Below, piece by piece: positions 1 through 5,495 of a stretch of 6,271 nt of DNA. Origin of the DNA: Actinomycetes bacterium (GTDB lineage Bacteria; Actinomycetota; Acidimicrobiia; Acidimicrobiales; Microtrichaceae); the NCBI GenBank assembly GCA_023423475.1, contig JAFAFN010000086.1:1-6271 (forward strand), in the 5' to 3' direction. The position numbers were made by a program, and so were the translations under genes. Position 1 is the first letter of the stretch. Each line of letters begins with the position of its first letter. The notes under the pieces are model-generated. The model was not told the origin of the DNA. It did no database searches and worked only from the letters and a program-made list of their open reading frames with translations.

Positions 1-437
1 AGCTTCATCTTCGGGTGACGCAGCGCGATCTCGACCTGCGGGGTGGCGGTCGCTTCGGTCCAGCCGATGAGCTGCATCGAGTTGTCGTCCTCGCCCTCCT
101 GGAGGGGCACGCCGTGGTCGATCATGATCTTGTGGGCGAAGTCGAGGTGCTCCTTGGGGACCATGTCCTGGAGCATCTTCGTGAGGTCCTCGGTGGACAT
201 GTTCTCGTCCATGCCCTCGTACTTGTTCGGGATGACGATGTCGACGCCGTAGGGGTGGTCGCCGATGTGCTCGTCGATCCAGTTCAGCTCGACCTCGAGC
301 TGCTCGGGCGAGAAGCCCACGGCGCCGAGCACGCCGAAGCCGCCGGCCTTCGACACGGCCACGACGACGTCGCGGCAGTGGGTGAAGGCGAAGATGGGGA
401 ACTCGATCCCCAGCTCGTCACAGATGGGTGTGCGCAT
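1..437 (-). CDS. Nitronate monooxygenase-like NAD(P)H-dependent flavin oxidoreductase, N-terminal part (cut by left window edge)
   Basis: The minus strand reads open from an ATG at 437 to the window edge, giving 145 codons of an unfinished protein. It begins MRTPICDELGIEFPIFAF and continues with HCRDVVVAVSKAGGFGVLGA, then a GVDIVIPNKYEG segment. This is the N-terminal flavin-binding beta/alpha-barrel region of the nitronate monooxygenase (2-nitropropane dioxygenase) family; the SKAGGFGVLG strand-turn is its most recognisable part. Characterised members are FMN enzymes that oxidise alkyl nitronates, but many relatives act on other or unknown substrates, so the substrate is not assigned. The start is well supported: AAAGGA at 450-445 lies 7 nt before the ATG. 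The TetR gene ends only 12 bp upstream, so the two are almost certainly co-transcribed and the regulator probably controls this enzyme. The missing C-terminal part, which should carry further FMN and catalytic residues, cannot be assessed. Confidence 0.88.
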   Translation of the reverse strand, partial: MRTPICDELGIEFPIFAFTHCRDVVVAVSKAGGFGVLGAVGFSPEQLEVELNWIDEHIGDHPYGVDIVIPNKYEGMDENMSTEDLTKMLQDMVPKEHLDFAHKIMIDHGVPLQEGEDDNSMQLIGWTEATATPQVEIALRHPKMK

Positions 438-444
438 GGTGCTG

Positions 445-450
445 TCCTTT
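445..450 (-). promoter_or_regulatory. Shine-Dalgarno site of the flavin oxidoreductase gene
   Basis: AAAGGA on the minus strand, 7 nt upstream of the ATG at 437. Its first A is also the last base of the TGA stop of the TetR gene (452-450), so the site is embedded in the end of the upstream gene. That arrangement favours translational coupling. It is the only clear Shine-Dalgarno sequence I find before a gene in this window, and it belongs to the only gene here that is clearly internal to an operon. Confidence 0.75.
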
Positions 451-1151
451 CACAGGGCCGGGGCCCGCAGTTGGGTGGCGTCGTCGACGCCGTGATCGAG
501 GAGCCGTCGATCGGCGGCTGAACCGGTGTTGTCGGAGCTGGTGGAGCTGGCGAGATCGGTACCGCTGAGACCGGTGCCGCTGAGGTCTGCGCCGGTGATG
601 AGGCTGCGCAGCGACGCGACCGCCCGGGGTGCGGCCATGGCCTCGGGGTCGACGCGGTGGATCATCTCGAGACCGAAGAGCAGCCCGATCAGCGACGGGC
701 CGACGTCGCCGCCGTGGCCGCTCCACTCGTGCACCGCGTTGGTGATGCCACGCCACGCGCCGCGGTAGCGGCGGGCGACGCGGTCGCGCAGCTCGGGGTT
801 GCGTGCTGCGTGGTTCCAGAGCTCGTGCTCGAGCGCGATCCAGTGGCCGTCGCCCGCGACGGGCTCGGACACGTTGCTCCACAGGACGCCGAGGCGCTCG
901 TCGAGCGACGTGGCATCTGCGAGCTCGGCCTCGATCGCGCTGGCCGCGTCGGAGACCCAGCCGTCGAGCACTGCGAAGAGCAGGCCCTCTTTGCTGGCGA
1001 AGTGGTCGTAGACCGCGCCGGACGTCCGATCGGCACGCTCGGCGATCGCGTCGATCGACGCACCGTCGACCCCACGCTCGGCGAACAGGGTCGCGGCAGC
1101 CGACAGCAGGCGCTGCCGCGTCTCGGCCCGTCGCTCCTCGTTCGTCGCCAC
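450..1151 (-). CDS. TetR/AcrR-family transcriptional regulator
   Basis: A 233-residue protein with a GTG start at 1151. Residues about 8-55 form the classic TetR DNA-binding domain: helix 1 RQRLLSAAATLFAERGVDG, then the helix-turn-helix ASIDAIAERADRTSGAVYDHF followed by SKEGLL. Residues about 60-185 are an all-helical ligand-binding and dimerisation domain with the usual poor conservation. An unusual tail of about 45 residues follows. It starts with GADLSGTGLSGTDLASS, reminiscent of pentapeptide repeats, and ends in polar low-complexity sequence. The flavin oxidoreductase gene begins 12 bp after the stop, so this is the first gene of an operon. A perfect 18-bp palindrome lies over its promoter, 7 bp ahead of the start codon, which suggests that the protein represses itself and the operon until a small molecule releases it. 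No Shine-Dalgarno precedes the GTG; a -10-like box ends 6 nt before it, so a leaderless mRNA is likely. The ligand is unknown. Confidence 0.93.
   Translation of the reverse strand: MATNEERRAETRQRLLSAAATLFAERGVDGASIDAIAERADRTSGAVYDHFASKEGLLFAVLDGWVSDAASAIEAELADATSLDERLGVLWSNVSEPVAGDGHWIALEHELWNHAARNPELRDRVARRYRGAWRGITNAVHEWSGHGGDVGPSLIGLLFGLEMIHRVDPEAMAAPRAVASLRSLITGADLSGTGLSGTDLASSTSSDNTGSAADRRLLDHGVDDATQLRAPAL
543..587 (-). repeat. Three 15-bp tandem repeats encoding pentapeptide-like units in the TetR tail
   Basis: Read on the minus strand, the codons for regulator residues 189-203 form three 15-base units: GACCTCAGCGGCACC, GGTCTCAGCGGTACC and GATCTCGCCAGCTCC. Units one and two differ at only a few positions; the third has drifted. 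They encode DLSGT, GLSGT and DLASS. This looks like a small in-frame tandem duplication that lengthened the C-terminal tail. Confidence 0.6.
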
Positions 1152-1157
1152 ACAGAA

Positions 1158-1186
1158 AACATAGGGCGCCCTATGTGAATTCCCAA
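1158..1186 (-). promoter_or_regulatory. Promoter of the TetR-flavin oxidoreductase operon
   Basis: On the minus strand a -35-like TTGGGA (1186-1181) is followed by a 17-bp spacer and a -10-like TATGTT (1163-1158). The GTG start codon comes 6 nt after the -10 box, so transcription should begin at or within a base or two of the start codon. Spacing is optimal for a housekeeping sigma factor. The 18-bp palindrome at 1159-1176 covers the -10 box and most of the spacer, so a bound repressor would exclude RNA polymerase. Confidence 0.6.
1159..1176. promoter_or_regulatory. Perfect 18-bp palindrome, probable TetR operator
   Basis: ACATAGGGCGCCCTATGT is identical to its own reverse complement over all 18 bases; the flanking bases do not continue the symmetry. 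It lies in the 97-bp gap between the divergent TetR and DUF368 genes, 7 bp from the TetR start codon and over the TetR -10 box. Length, symmetry and location match operators bound by TetR-family dimers. Its centre is about 67 bp from the DUF368 -10-like box, so direct steric control of the DUF368 gene is less likely than autoregulation. Confidence 0.72.
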
Positions 1187-1233
1187 GTCGCTCCGTCGGC
1201 CGACGCCGCGGCCCTTTCGACGAGCCACTTCGC

Positions 1234-1239
1234 TATGGT
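1234..1239 (+). promoter_or_regulatory. Candidate -10 box of the DUF368 gene
   Basis: TATGGT fits the TANNNT pattern and ends 9 nt before the ATG at 1249. No Shine-Dalgarno sequence is visible in that gap, so a leaderless or near-leaderless transcript is the simplest reading. I find no convincing -35 element at normal spacing, so the call rests on the -10 match and its position alone. Confidence 0.35.
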
Positions 1240-1250
1240 CCGACGACCAT
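1235..1250. repeat. Inverted repeat ATGGTC-N4-GACCAT at the DUF368 start
   Basis: Two perfect 6-base arms, at 1235-1240 and 1245-1250, flank the loop CGAC. The element overlaps the candidate -10 box and the first two bases of the start codon. If transcription begins near the ATG the arms would not both be in the RNA, so an operator for a dimeric DNA-binding protein fits better than an RNA hairpin. Its sequence differs from the 18-bp TetR palindrome, so another regulator would be needed. Confidence 0.4.
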
Positions 1251-2181
1251 GTGGGCGAGAGAGATACCTGCCAACCTCGCGCGCGGCTTCGCCATGGGCT
1301 GCGCCGACATCGTTCCCGGCGTGTCCGGCGGCACCGTGGCGTTGGTCCTCGGCGTGTACCGCCGGCTCATCGACGCCATCCGCACCGGGTCGCTCGCGCT
1401 GGGCAGCTTCGCCAAGCTCGATGTCCGCACCGGTGTCGAGCGACTCAAGGCCGTCGAGTGGTCGCTGCTGCTCCCGCTGCTGGCGGGGATCCTCACTGCG
1501 ATCCTCGTGCTGTCGCACCTGATCGAGACCCTGCTCGAGGACCGGCCCGTCGAGATGGCCGGGTTGTTCATGGGACTGGTGCTGGGTTCGGTCGTGATCG
1601 CCTGGGGACTGCTCGAGAACAAGGGCCTCCGGACGCTGCTGCTCATGCTCGCGTCGGCGGTGGTGGTCTTCCTCCTGATGGGGCTCACCAGCGGCACCTC
1701 GGAGGAGTCCGTCACCCAGGCCGCCGACCCGACGCTGCTTGCGTTCTTCGGCGCCGGCGCCATCGCCATCTGCGCCATGATCCTGCCCGGGATCAGCGGC
1801 TCGTTCCTGCTCGTGACGATGGGCATGTACGGCGCGGTGCTCAGCGCCGTCAACGACCGCGACATCGCGGTGGTGGGTGTGTTCGCCCTCGGCTGCGTGC
1901 TCGGCCTGGCGGTCTTCTCGCAGCTGCTGCACTGGGCGCTCTCGGAGCACTACGACACGGTGATGGCCCTGCTGATCGGCCTGATGCTCGGATCGCTCCG
2001 TGTCCTGTGGCCCTGGCCGGGCGGTGTCGAGAGCACCGAGCTCGCAGCTCCCGCCGATCCCGTCGCGGGACCCGTGCTGCTGGCCGTCGGTGGATTCGCC
2101 GTGGTGATCCTGGTCGAGTTCGTCAGCCGCCGACTCGAGGGCCGTACCCGATCCGACGAGGCCGACGAACTGCACGTCTGA
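1249..2181 (+). CDS. DUF368 membrane protein, putative polyprenyl-phosphate transporter (PopT-type)
   Basis: A 310-residue, very hydrophobic protein with a duplicated signature. The first copy, at residues 17-37, contains GCADIVPGVSGGTVALVLG; the second, at 171-194, contains ICAMILPGISGSFLLVTMG and ends in MY. Each is followed by a GLxxGS segment (about 109-114 and 244-249), which shows an internal duplication typical of this family. About eight hydrophobic segments are visible, and the tail after residue 292 is charged and probably cytosolic. DUF368 proteins have been linked experimentally in other bacteria to returning undecaprenyl phosphate across the cytoplasmic membrane for cell-wall synthesis; that role is transferred by family membership, not shown here. 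Length is normal. The ATG at 1249 is chosen because the signature starts soon after it. There is no Shine-Dalgarno; a -10-like TATGGT lies 9 nt upstream. The gene is divergent from the TetR gene and ends 64 bp before the ATPase gene. Confidence 0.88.
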   Translation: MWAREIPANLARGFAMGCADIVPGVSGGTVALVLGVYRRLIDAIRTGSLALGSFAKLDVRTGVERLKAVEWSLLLPLLAGILTAILVLSHLIETLLEDRPVEMAGLFMGLVLGSVVIAWGLLENKGLRTLLLMLASAVVVFLLMGLTSGTSEESVTQAADPTLLAFFGAGAIAICAMILPGISGSFLLVTMGMYGAVLSAVNDRDIAVVGVFALGCVLGLAVFSQLLHWALSEHYDTVMALLIGLMLGSLRVLWPWPGGVESTELAAPADPVAGPVLLAVGGFAVVILVEFVSRRLEGRTRSDEADELHV

Positions 2182-2232
2182 CACCGACGGCGGCGGGCGG
2201 GCGTTCACCGGCCGCGTGTCCGACGCCCGCTC

Positions 2233-2238
2233 TACGCT
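2233..2238 (+). promoter_or_regulatory. Candidate -10 box of the HerA-like ATPase gene
   Basis: TACGCT matches TANNNT and ends 7 nt before the ATG at 2246, with no Shine-Dalgarno sequence in the gap. A -35 element is not evident. The position supports transcription starting at the ATG and argues against the in-frame GTG at 2216, which lies upstream of the box. Confidence 0.4.
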
Positions 2239-2245
2239 CCGGAAC

Positions 2246-4651
2246 ATGAGCGACCTGCCAACGGGCCGACTGTTCCTCGGCGAGACCACCGACGACGCGC
2301 ACGCCCGGACCGGTGAGCAGATCCTGGTGGACCCATCGGACCTGACCACCCACGGGGTCATCGTCGGCATGACCGGATCGGGCAAGACCGGCCTGGGTGT
2401 CGCAGTGCTCGAGGAGACGCTGCTCCAGGGTGTGCCGACCCTGGTGCTCGACCCGAAGGGCGACCTGGGCAACCTGCTGCTGACCTTCCCGGATCTGGAC
2501 GCAGAGTCCTTCGCTCCGTGGGTCGAGGGTGATGACGCGGCAACGGTCGCGACGGCGTGGTCCGAGGGGCTGGCGAGCTGGGGCATCGACGGCACGCGGC
2601 TGCAGGCGCTGCGCGACGCCGCCGACTTCACGATCTACACGCCGGGGTCGACCTCGGGTGTGCCGCTGAACGTGATCGGCGGGCTGCAGCGACCCGCCGA
2701 GGGCACCGACGACGAGACGATCGTCGACGAGATCAACGGCTACGTGTCGGGGCTGCTCGGCCTGGTCGGCATCGACGCGGATCCGCTGTCGAGCCGAGAA
2801 CACATCCTGTTGTCGAACCTCATCCGCAACGCGTGGGACAGCGGGATCGACCTCGACCTCGCCACGCTCGTCGGCCAGGTGCAGACCCCACCGATCCGCA
2901 AGCTCGGCGTGTTCCAGCTCGACGAGTTCTTCCCGCCGGCGGACCGCACGAAGTTCGCGATGCGGCTCAACGGCCTGCTCGCGTCGCCCGCGTTCGCCGC
3001 ATGGGGCGAGGGCCAGGCGCTCGACATGGACGCCCTGCTCTTCCCCGGTGGTCGCCCCGGGTGCGCCATCGTGTCGCTCGCCCATCTGTCCGATGAGGAA
3101 CGGCAGTTCGTCGTCACGCTCGTGCTGTCGCAGCTCATCACGTGGATGCGCCGCCAACCCGGGACCGACCAGCTGCGCGTGCTCGTCTACTTCGACGAGG
3201 TGGTCGGCTACGTGCCACCGACCGCGGTGCCACCTGCGAAGGGCCCGATCCTGACGCTGCTGAAGCAGGCGCGGGCGTTCGGGGTCGGGCTGGTCCTCGC
3301 CACGCAGAACCCCGTCGACGTCGACTACAAGGCGCTGTCCAACGCGGGGACCTGGATGGTCGGTCGGCTGCAGACCGAGCAGGACACGGCCCGTCTGCTC
3401 GAGGGTCTGTCTGCCGCGGACGGGAGCGTCGACACCGCATCGCTCGCCCCGACGATCGCGGGGCTGGCCAAGCGCGAGTTCCTGCTGCGTCGCGCCGGCA
3501 GCTCCGGGGTGAAGAAGTTCACGAGCCGGTGGGCGATGTCGTACCTGCGCGGACCGCTCACCCGCGAGCAGATCTCGACGCTCATGACGGGACGCACCTC
3601 GAAACCGACACCCGCAGCAGCTGCGCCGGCGACCCAGGCTGCGGCCACCCCCGCCGCGGCCCCTGCGTCCGCCGAACCCGCACCCGCACCCGCGACCGCA
3701 CCGGCGACCGACGGCGACACGACGCCCGTGATGCCGAACGTCGCCGAGTCGATCCCGGTGCGGTGGCTCGACCCCGCAGCGACCTGGGCGACCCAGCTCG
3801 GCGCGGACCCGACGTCGAATACGTACGCACCCGCGCTGGTGGCGACCGTCGACCTGCTCTTCGACGACACGCGTGCACAGCTGCGCGAGACCCAGCAGTT
3901 CGAGGGCGTGCTCTTCCCCTTGTCGGACCCGCCGGTCGCCGGCGAGGTCGTCGCCGTCGACCACGATCCACGCGACTTCCTCACCGACGCCCCCGCCGAT
4001 GCCACCTATCGCGTGACGGCCGCCAAGCTCTCGACCAAGGCGCTGTACTCGACGGTGCGCAAGGACCTCATCGACCACCTGTTCCGCACCTGGACGGTGA
4101 CCCTCTCCACGAACCCGCAACTGAAGCTCGTCAGTCGGCCCGGTGAGTCGGCCGAGGAGTTCGCCGCACGTTGCGATGCCGCCGCGGACGAGGGCGCGGA
4201 CGCGGCGACCGCGGTCGTCGCCAAGCGGCTCGAGGCCAAGATCGCCAGGGCCCGGGACGGGCTCGCTGCGGCCGAGGACAAGGTCACCCAGGCCGAGGCC
4301 GCGGCGTCGAGTCGTCGCAACGACGAGCTGCTCAGCGGTGCAGGCGATCTGTTGGGCGCGGTGTTCGGCGGCCGCAGGAGCGCTCGGAGCATCGCCAACA
4401 AGGTCGGCGCGGTGACACGACGGCGAGGTCGCAGCGCCGAGGCGGCGAAGCGGACCGAGACCGCCAGCAACCGGGTCGAGGAGAAGGCCGACGCGCTCGC
4501 AGCGCTCGAGGCCGAGCTCGCGGATTCGATCGCGGCGATCGCGGACGAGTGGGATGCGAAGGCCGTGGCGATCGAGCCCCTCGAGATCCCGCTCGAGAAG
4601 TCCGACATCACCGTCAGCGACCTCTCGCTCGTCTGGATCCCCGTCCGCTGA
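2246..4651 (+). CDS. HerA/FtsK-superfamily ATPase (DUF87/DUF853-like) with coiled-coil C-terminal region
   Basis: An 801-residue protein counted from the ATG at 2246. Residues 1-450 form a RecA-like motor: Walker A GMTGSGKT (41-48), LVLDPKGDLGNLLLTFPDL from 66, Walker B LVYFDEV with acidic pair D317-E318, LVLATQNPVD (349-358) and a candidate arginine finger in WMVGRLQTEQD (R374). An Ala/Pro-rich linker (about 453-490) leads to a second domain. Coiled-coil-like helices (about 635-690 and 730-775) flank a glycine-rich SGAGDLLGAVFGGRR segment (697-711), and the protein ends in a strand-like ITVSDLSLVWIPVR. HerA-type ATPases pump DNA or peptides as hexameric rings, and classical HerA works with the nuclease NurA; no NurA gene is present here. 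As I recall this full-length form is widespread in bacteria and has no assigned role, so its substrate is left open. An in-frame GTG at 2216 would add 10 residues; ATG is preferred because of the -10-like box before it and the family's usual LGETxDD beginning. Confidence 0.85.
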   Translation: MSDLPTGRLFLGETTDDAHARTGEQILVDPSDLTTHGVIVGMTGSGKTGLGVAVLEETLLQGVPTLVLDPKGDLGNLLLTFPDLDAESFAPWVEGDDAATVATAWSEGLASWGIDGTRLQALRDAADFTIYTPGSTSGVPLNVIGGLQRPAEGTDDETIVDEINGYVSGLLGLVGIDADPLSSREHILLSNLIRNAWDSGIDLDLATLVGQVQTPPIRKLGVFQLDEFFPPADRTKFAMRLNGLLASPAFAAWGEGQALDMDALLFPGGRPGCAIVSLAHLSDEERQFVVTLVLSQLITWMRRQPGTDQLRVLVYFDEVVGYVPPTAVPPAKGPILTLLKQARAFGVGLVLATQNPVDVDYKALSNAGTWMVGRLQTEQDTARLLEGLSAADGSVDTASLAPTIAGLAKREFLLRRAGSSGVKKFTSRWAMSYLRGPLTREQISTLMTGRTSKPTPAAAAPATQAAATPAAAPASAEPAPAPATAPATDGDTTPVMPNVAESIPVRWLDPAATWATQLGADPTSNTYAPALVATVDLLFDDTRAQLRETQQFEGVLFPLSDPPVAGEVVAVDHDPRDFLTDAPADATYRVTAAKLSTKALYSTVRKDLIDHLFRTWTVTLSTNPQLKLVSRPGESAEEFAARCDAAADEGADAATAVVAKRLEAKIARARDGLAAAEDKVTQAEAAASSRRNDELLSGAGDLLGAVFGGRRSARSIANKVGAVTRRRGRSAEAAKRTETASNRVEEKADALAALEAELADSIAAIADEWDAKAVAIEPLEIPLEKSDITVSDLSLVWIPVR
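3602..3715 (+). other. Ala/Pro-rich linker coding segment inside the ATPase gene
   Basis: Codons for ATPase residues about 453-490 are almost entirely alanine, proline and threonine, with repeated AP/PA dipeptides (for example APASAEPAPAPATAPAT). The segment separates the motor domain from the coiled-coil domain and is probably a flexible, disordered hinge. Such stretches vary in length between relatives and are prone to slippage. Confidence 0.65.
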
Positions 4652-4669
4652 GGCCTCGGCTGCCGAACG

Positions 4670-4726
4670 TTGGACGCGAGGCGACGTATTTGGACACGAC
4701 CCGACGACATTCGGTCACATTCGGTC
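4670..4726 (+). repeat. Cluster of short direct repeats between the ATPase and membrane-protein genes
   Basis: The 163-bp gap at 4652-4814 contains two sets of direct repeats. TTGGAC occurs at 4670-4675 and 4690-4695, exactly 20 bp apart, and the match extends imperfectly downstream (14 of 17 positions). Immediately after, the 10-mer ACATTCGGTC is repeated perfectly and in tandem at 4707-4716 and 4717-4726. Periods of 10 and 20 bp put the copies on the same face of the helix, which suits cooperative binding by a regulator ahead of the gene at 4815. TTGGAC also resembles a -35 element, but I see no -10 at the right spacing. No terminator with a T-tract is visible after the ATPase stop. Confidence 0.4.
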
Positions 4727-4814
4727 CAACGATCCAGGCCCGACCGACCGTCCCGTCCGCCGATGTTCTCCAGGGCCGTGCTCATGGCGCCGTGCGGGCG
4801 GCCGACGGGAACGG

Positions 4815-5495
4815 GTGCCAACCGACGCCCCCACCGCCGACACCGACGACGCGCCATCCGCCGAGCCGACCCGCGGCCGCCACGACCGGACGGTGTCGAT
4901 CATCGAGGCGATCCTGTTGGCGATCGTCGCGCTGCTCGCCGCGTGGTCGGGCTACTCCTCGGCACGGTGGAGCACCGACTCCCGCCTCGAGATGGGCAAG
5001 GCGTCCGCGGCAAGGACCGAGGCGAGCCTCGCTGCACTCGAAGCGGGCGAGACCAGGGACCTGGACGCCTCGACGTTCAACGCCTGGTTCGGCGCCTACG
5101 TCGCCGGCGACCATGAGGCGATGGCGCTCGCCGAGAAGCGGTTCCGTCCGGAGTTCGACGTCGCGTTCCAGGCGTGGATGGCAACCGATCCCGCGACGAA
5201 CCCCGATGCGCCGCCCGGCCCTGCGTCGATGTCCGAGTACGTGCAGCCCGACATGGAACGGGCGAAGGAGCTCCAGGCCGACGCGGAGCGCATCTCGGCC
5301 GGTGCGACCGAGGCCGCCGGGAACGCGGACGACTACGTCCGCATCACCGTGATCCTCGCGTCGGTGCTGTTCCTCGTCGGCATCAGCGGACACTTCCGCA
5401 TCAAGTCCGCGAGGGTCGGACTCATCGTCGTGGCCTGCTCGATCCTGACGTACTCGATCGTCCTGCTCGCCACCGCGCCGCAACCCCCGGCCTGA
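4815..5495 (+). CDS. Conserved three-helix membrane protein of unknown function
   Basis: A 226-residue protein from a GTG at 4815. The N-terminus (1-25) is polar and Asp/Pro/Thr-rich. A first membrane helix (about 28-47) contains EAILLAIVALLAAWSGYSSA and is followed by RW. A soluble middle domain (about 50-172) is helical and carries FRPEFDVAFQAWMATDPATN then PDAPPGPASMSEY (residues 110-142). Two more membrane helices lie at about 175-193 and 200-219. I recall relatives with the same AWSGY...RW, RFRPEF..AF.AW.ATDP..NP.AP and M.EY features annotated only as hypothetical proteins; this memory has not been checked. No enzymatic motif is visible. The reading frame is open back into the ATPase gene (4554), but the upstream part is Arg/Ser/Pro-rich shadow sequence. 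GTG 4815 is the last in-frame start before the first helix except one at 4893 directly at it. The GGGAACGG before it is at best a weak ribosome site. Confidence 0.75.
   Translation: MPTDAPTADTDDAPSAEPTRGRHDRTVSIIEAILLAIVALLAAWSGYSSARWSTDSRLEMGKASAARTEASLAALEAGETRDLDASTFNAWFGAYVAGDHEAMALAEKRFRPEFDVAFQAWMATDPATNPDAPPGPASMSEYVQPDMERAKELQADAERISAGATEAAGNADDYVRITVILASVLFLVGISGHFRIKSARVGLIVVACSILTYSIVLLATAPQPPA

Noticed and set aside
15..521. 168-codon plus-strand open frame opposite the flavin oxidoreductase
   Set aside because: The Val/Leu/Asp/His-rich translation has no family features; the minus strand has a clear nitronate monooxygenase-like protein with a ribosome site.
2216..2245. GTG at 2216 as the ATPase start
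   Set aside because: It would add only MSDARSTLRN, has no ribosome site, and lies upstream of the -10-like box that precedes the ATG at 2246.
1171..2631. 486-codon minus-strand open frame opposite the DUF368 gene
   Set aside because: It spans two real plus-strand genes and the gap between them, begins inside the TetR promoter region, and has low-complexity Glu/His/Gln/Arg-rich sequence typical of a shadow frame.
2123..4120. 665-codon open frame on the minus strand opposite the ATPase gene
   Set aside because: The translation is Arg/Gly/His/Val-rich with no recognisable domain, while the plus strand carries an intact ATPase with all motifs. Long antisense open frames are expected in GC-rich coding DNA.
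4650..4671. GAGGCCTC and AACGTT palindromes after the ATPase stop as a terminator
   Set aside because: The palindromes are short (8 and 6 bp), have no loop or T-tract, and occur often by chance in GC-rich DNA.
4554..4814. Upstream extension of the small membrane protein to an ATG at 4554
   Set aside because: The extra 87 residues overlap the ATPase gene and are Arg/Ser/Pro-rich shadow sequence; the GTG at 4815 gives a normal N-terminus ahead of the first membrane helix.
2246..5495. ATPase plus small membrane protein as an antiviral defence system
   Set aside because: No nuclease, sensor or toxin domain is visible, the genes are separated by 163 bp, and the surroundings look like ordinary chromosome; adjacency alone is not enough.
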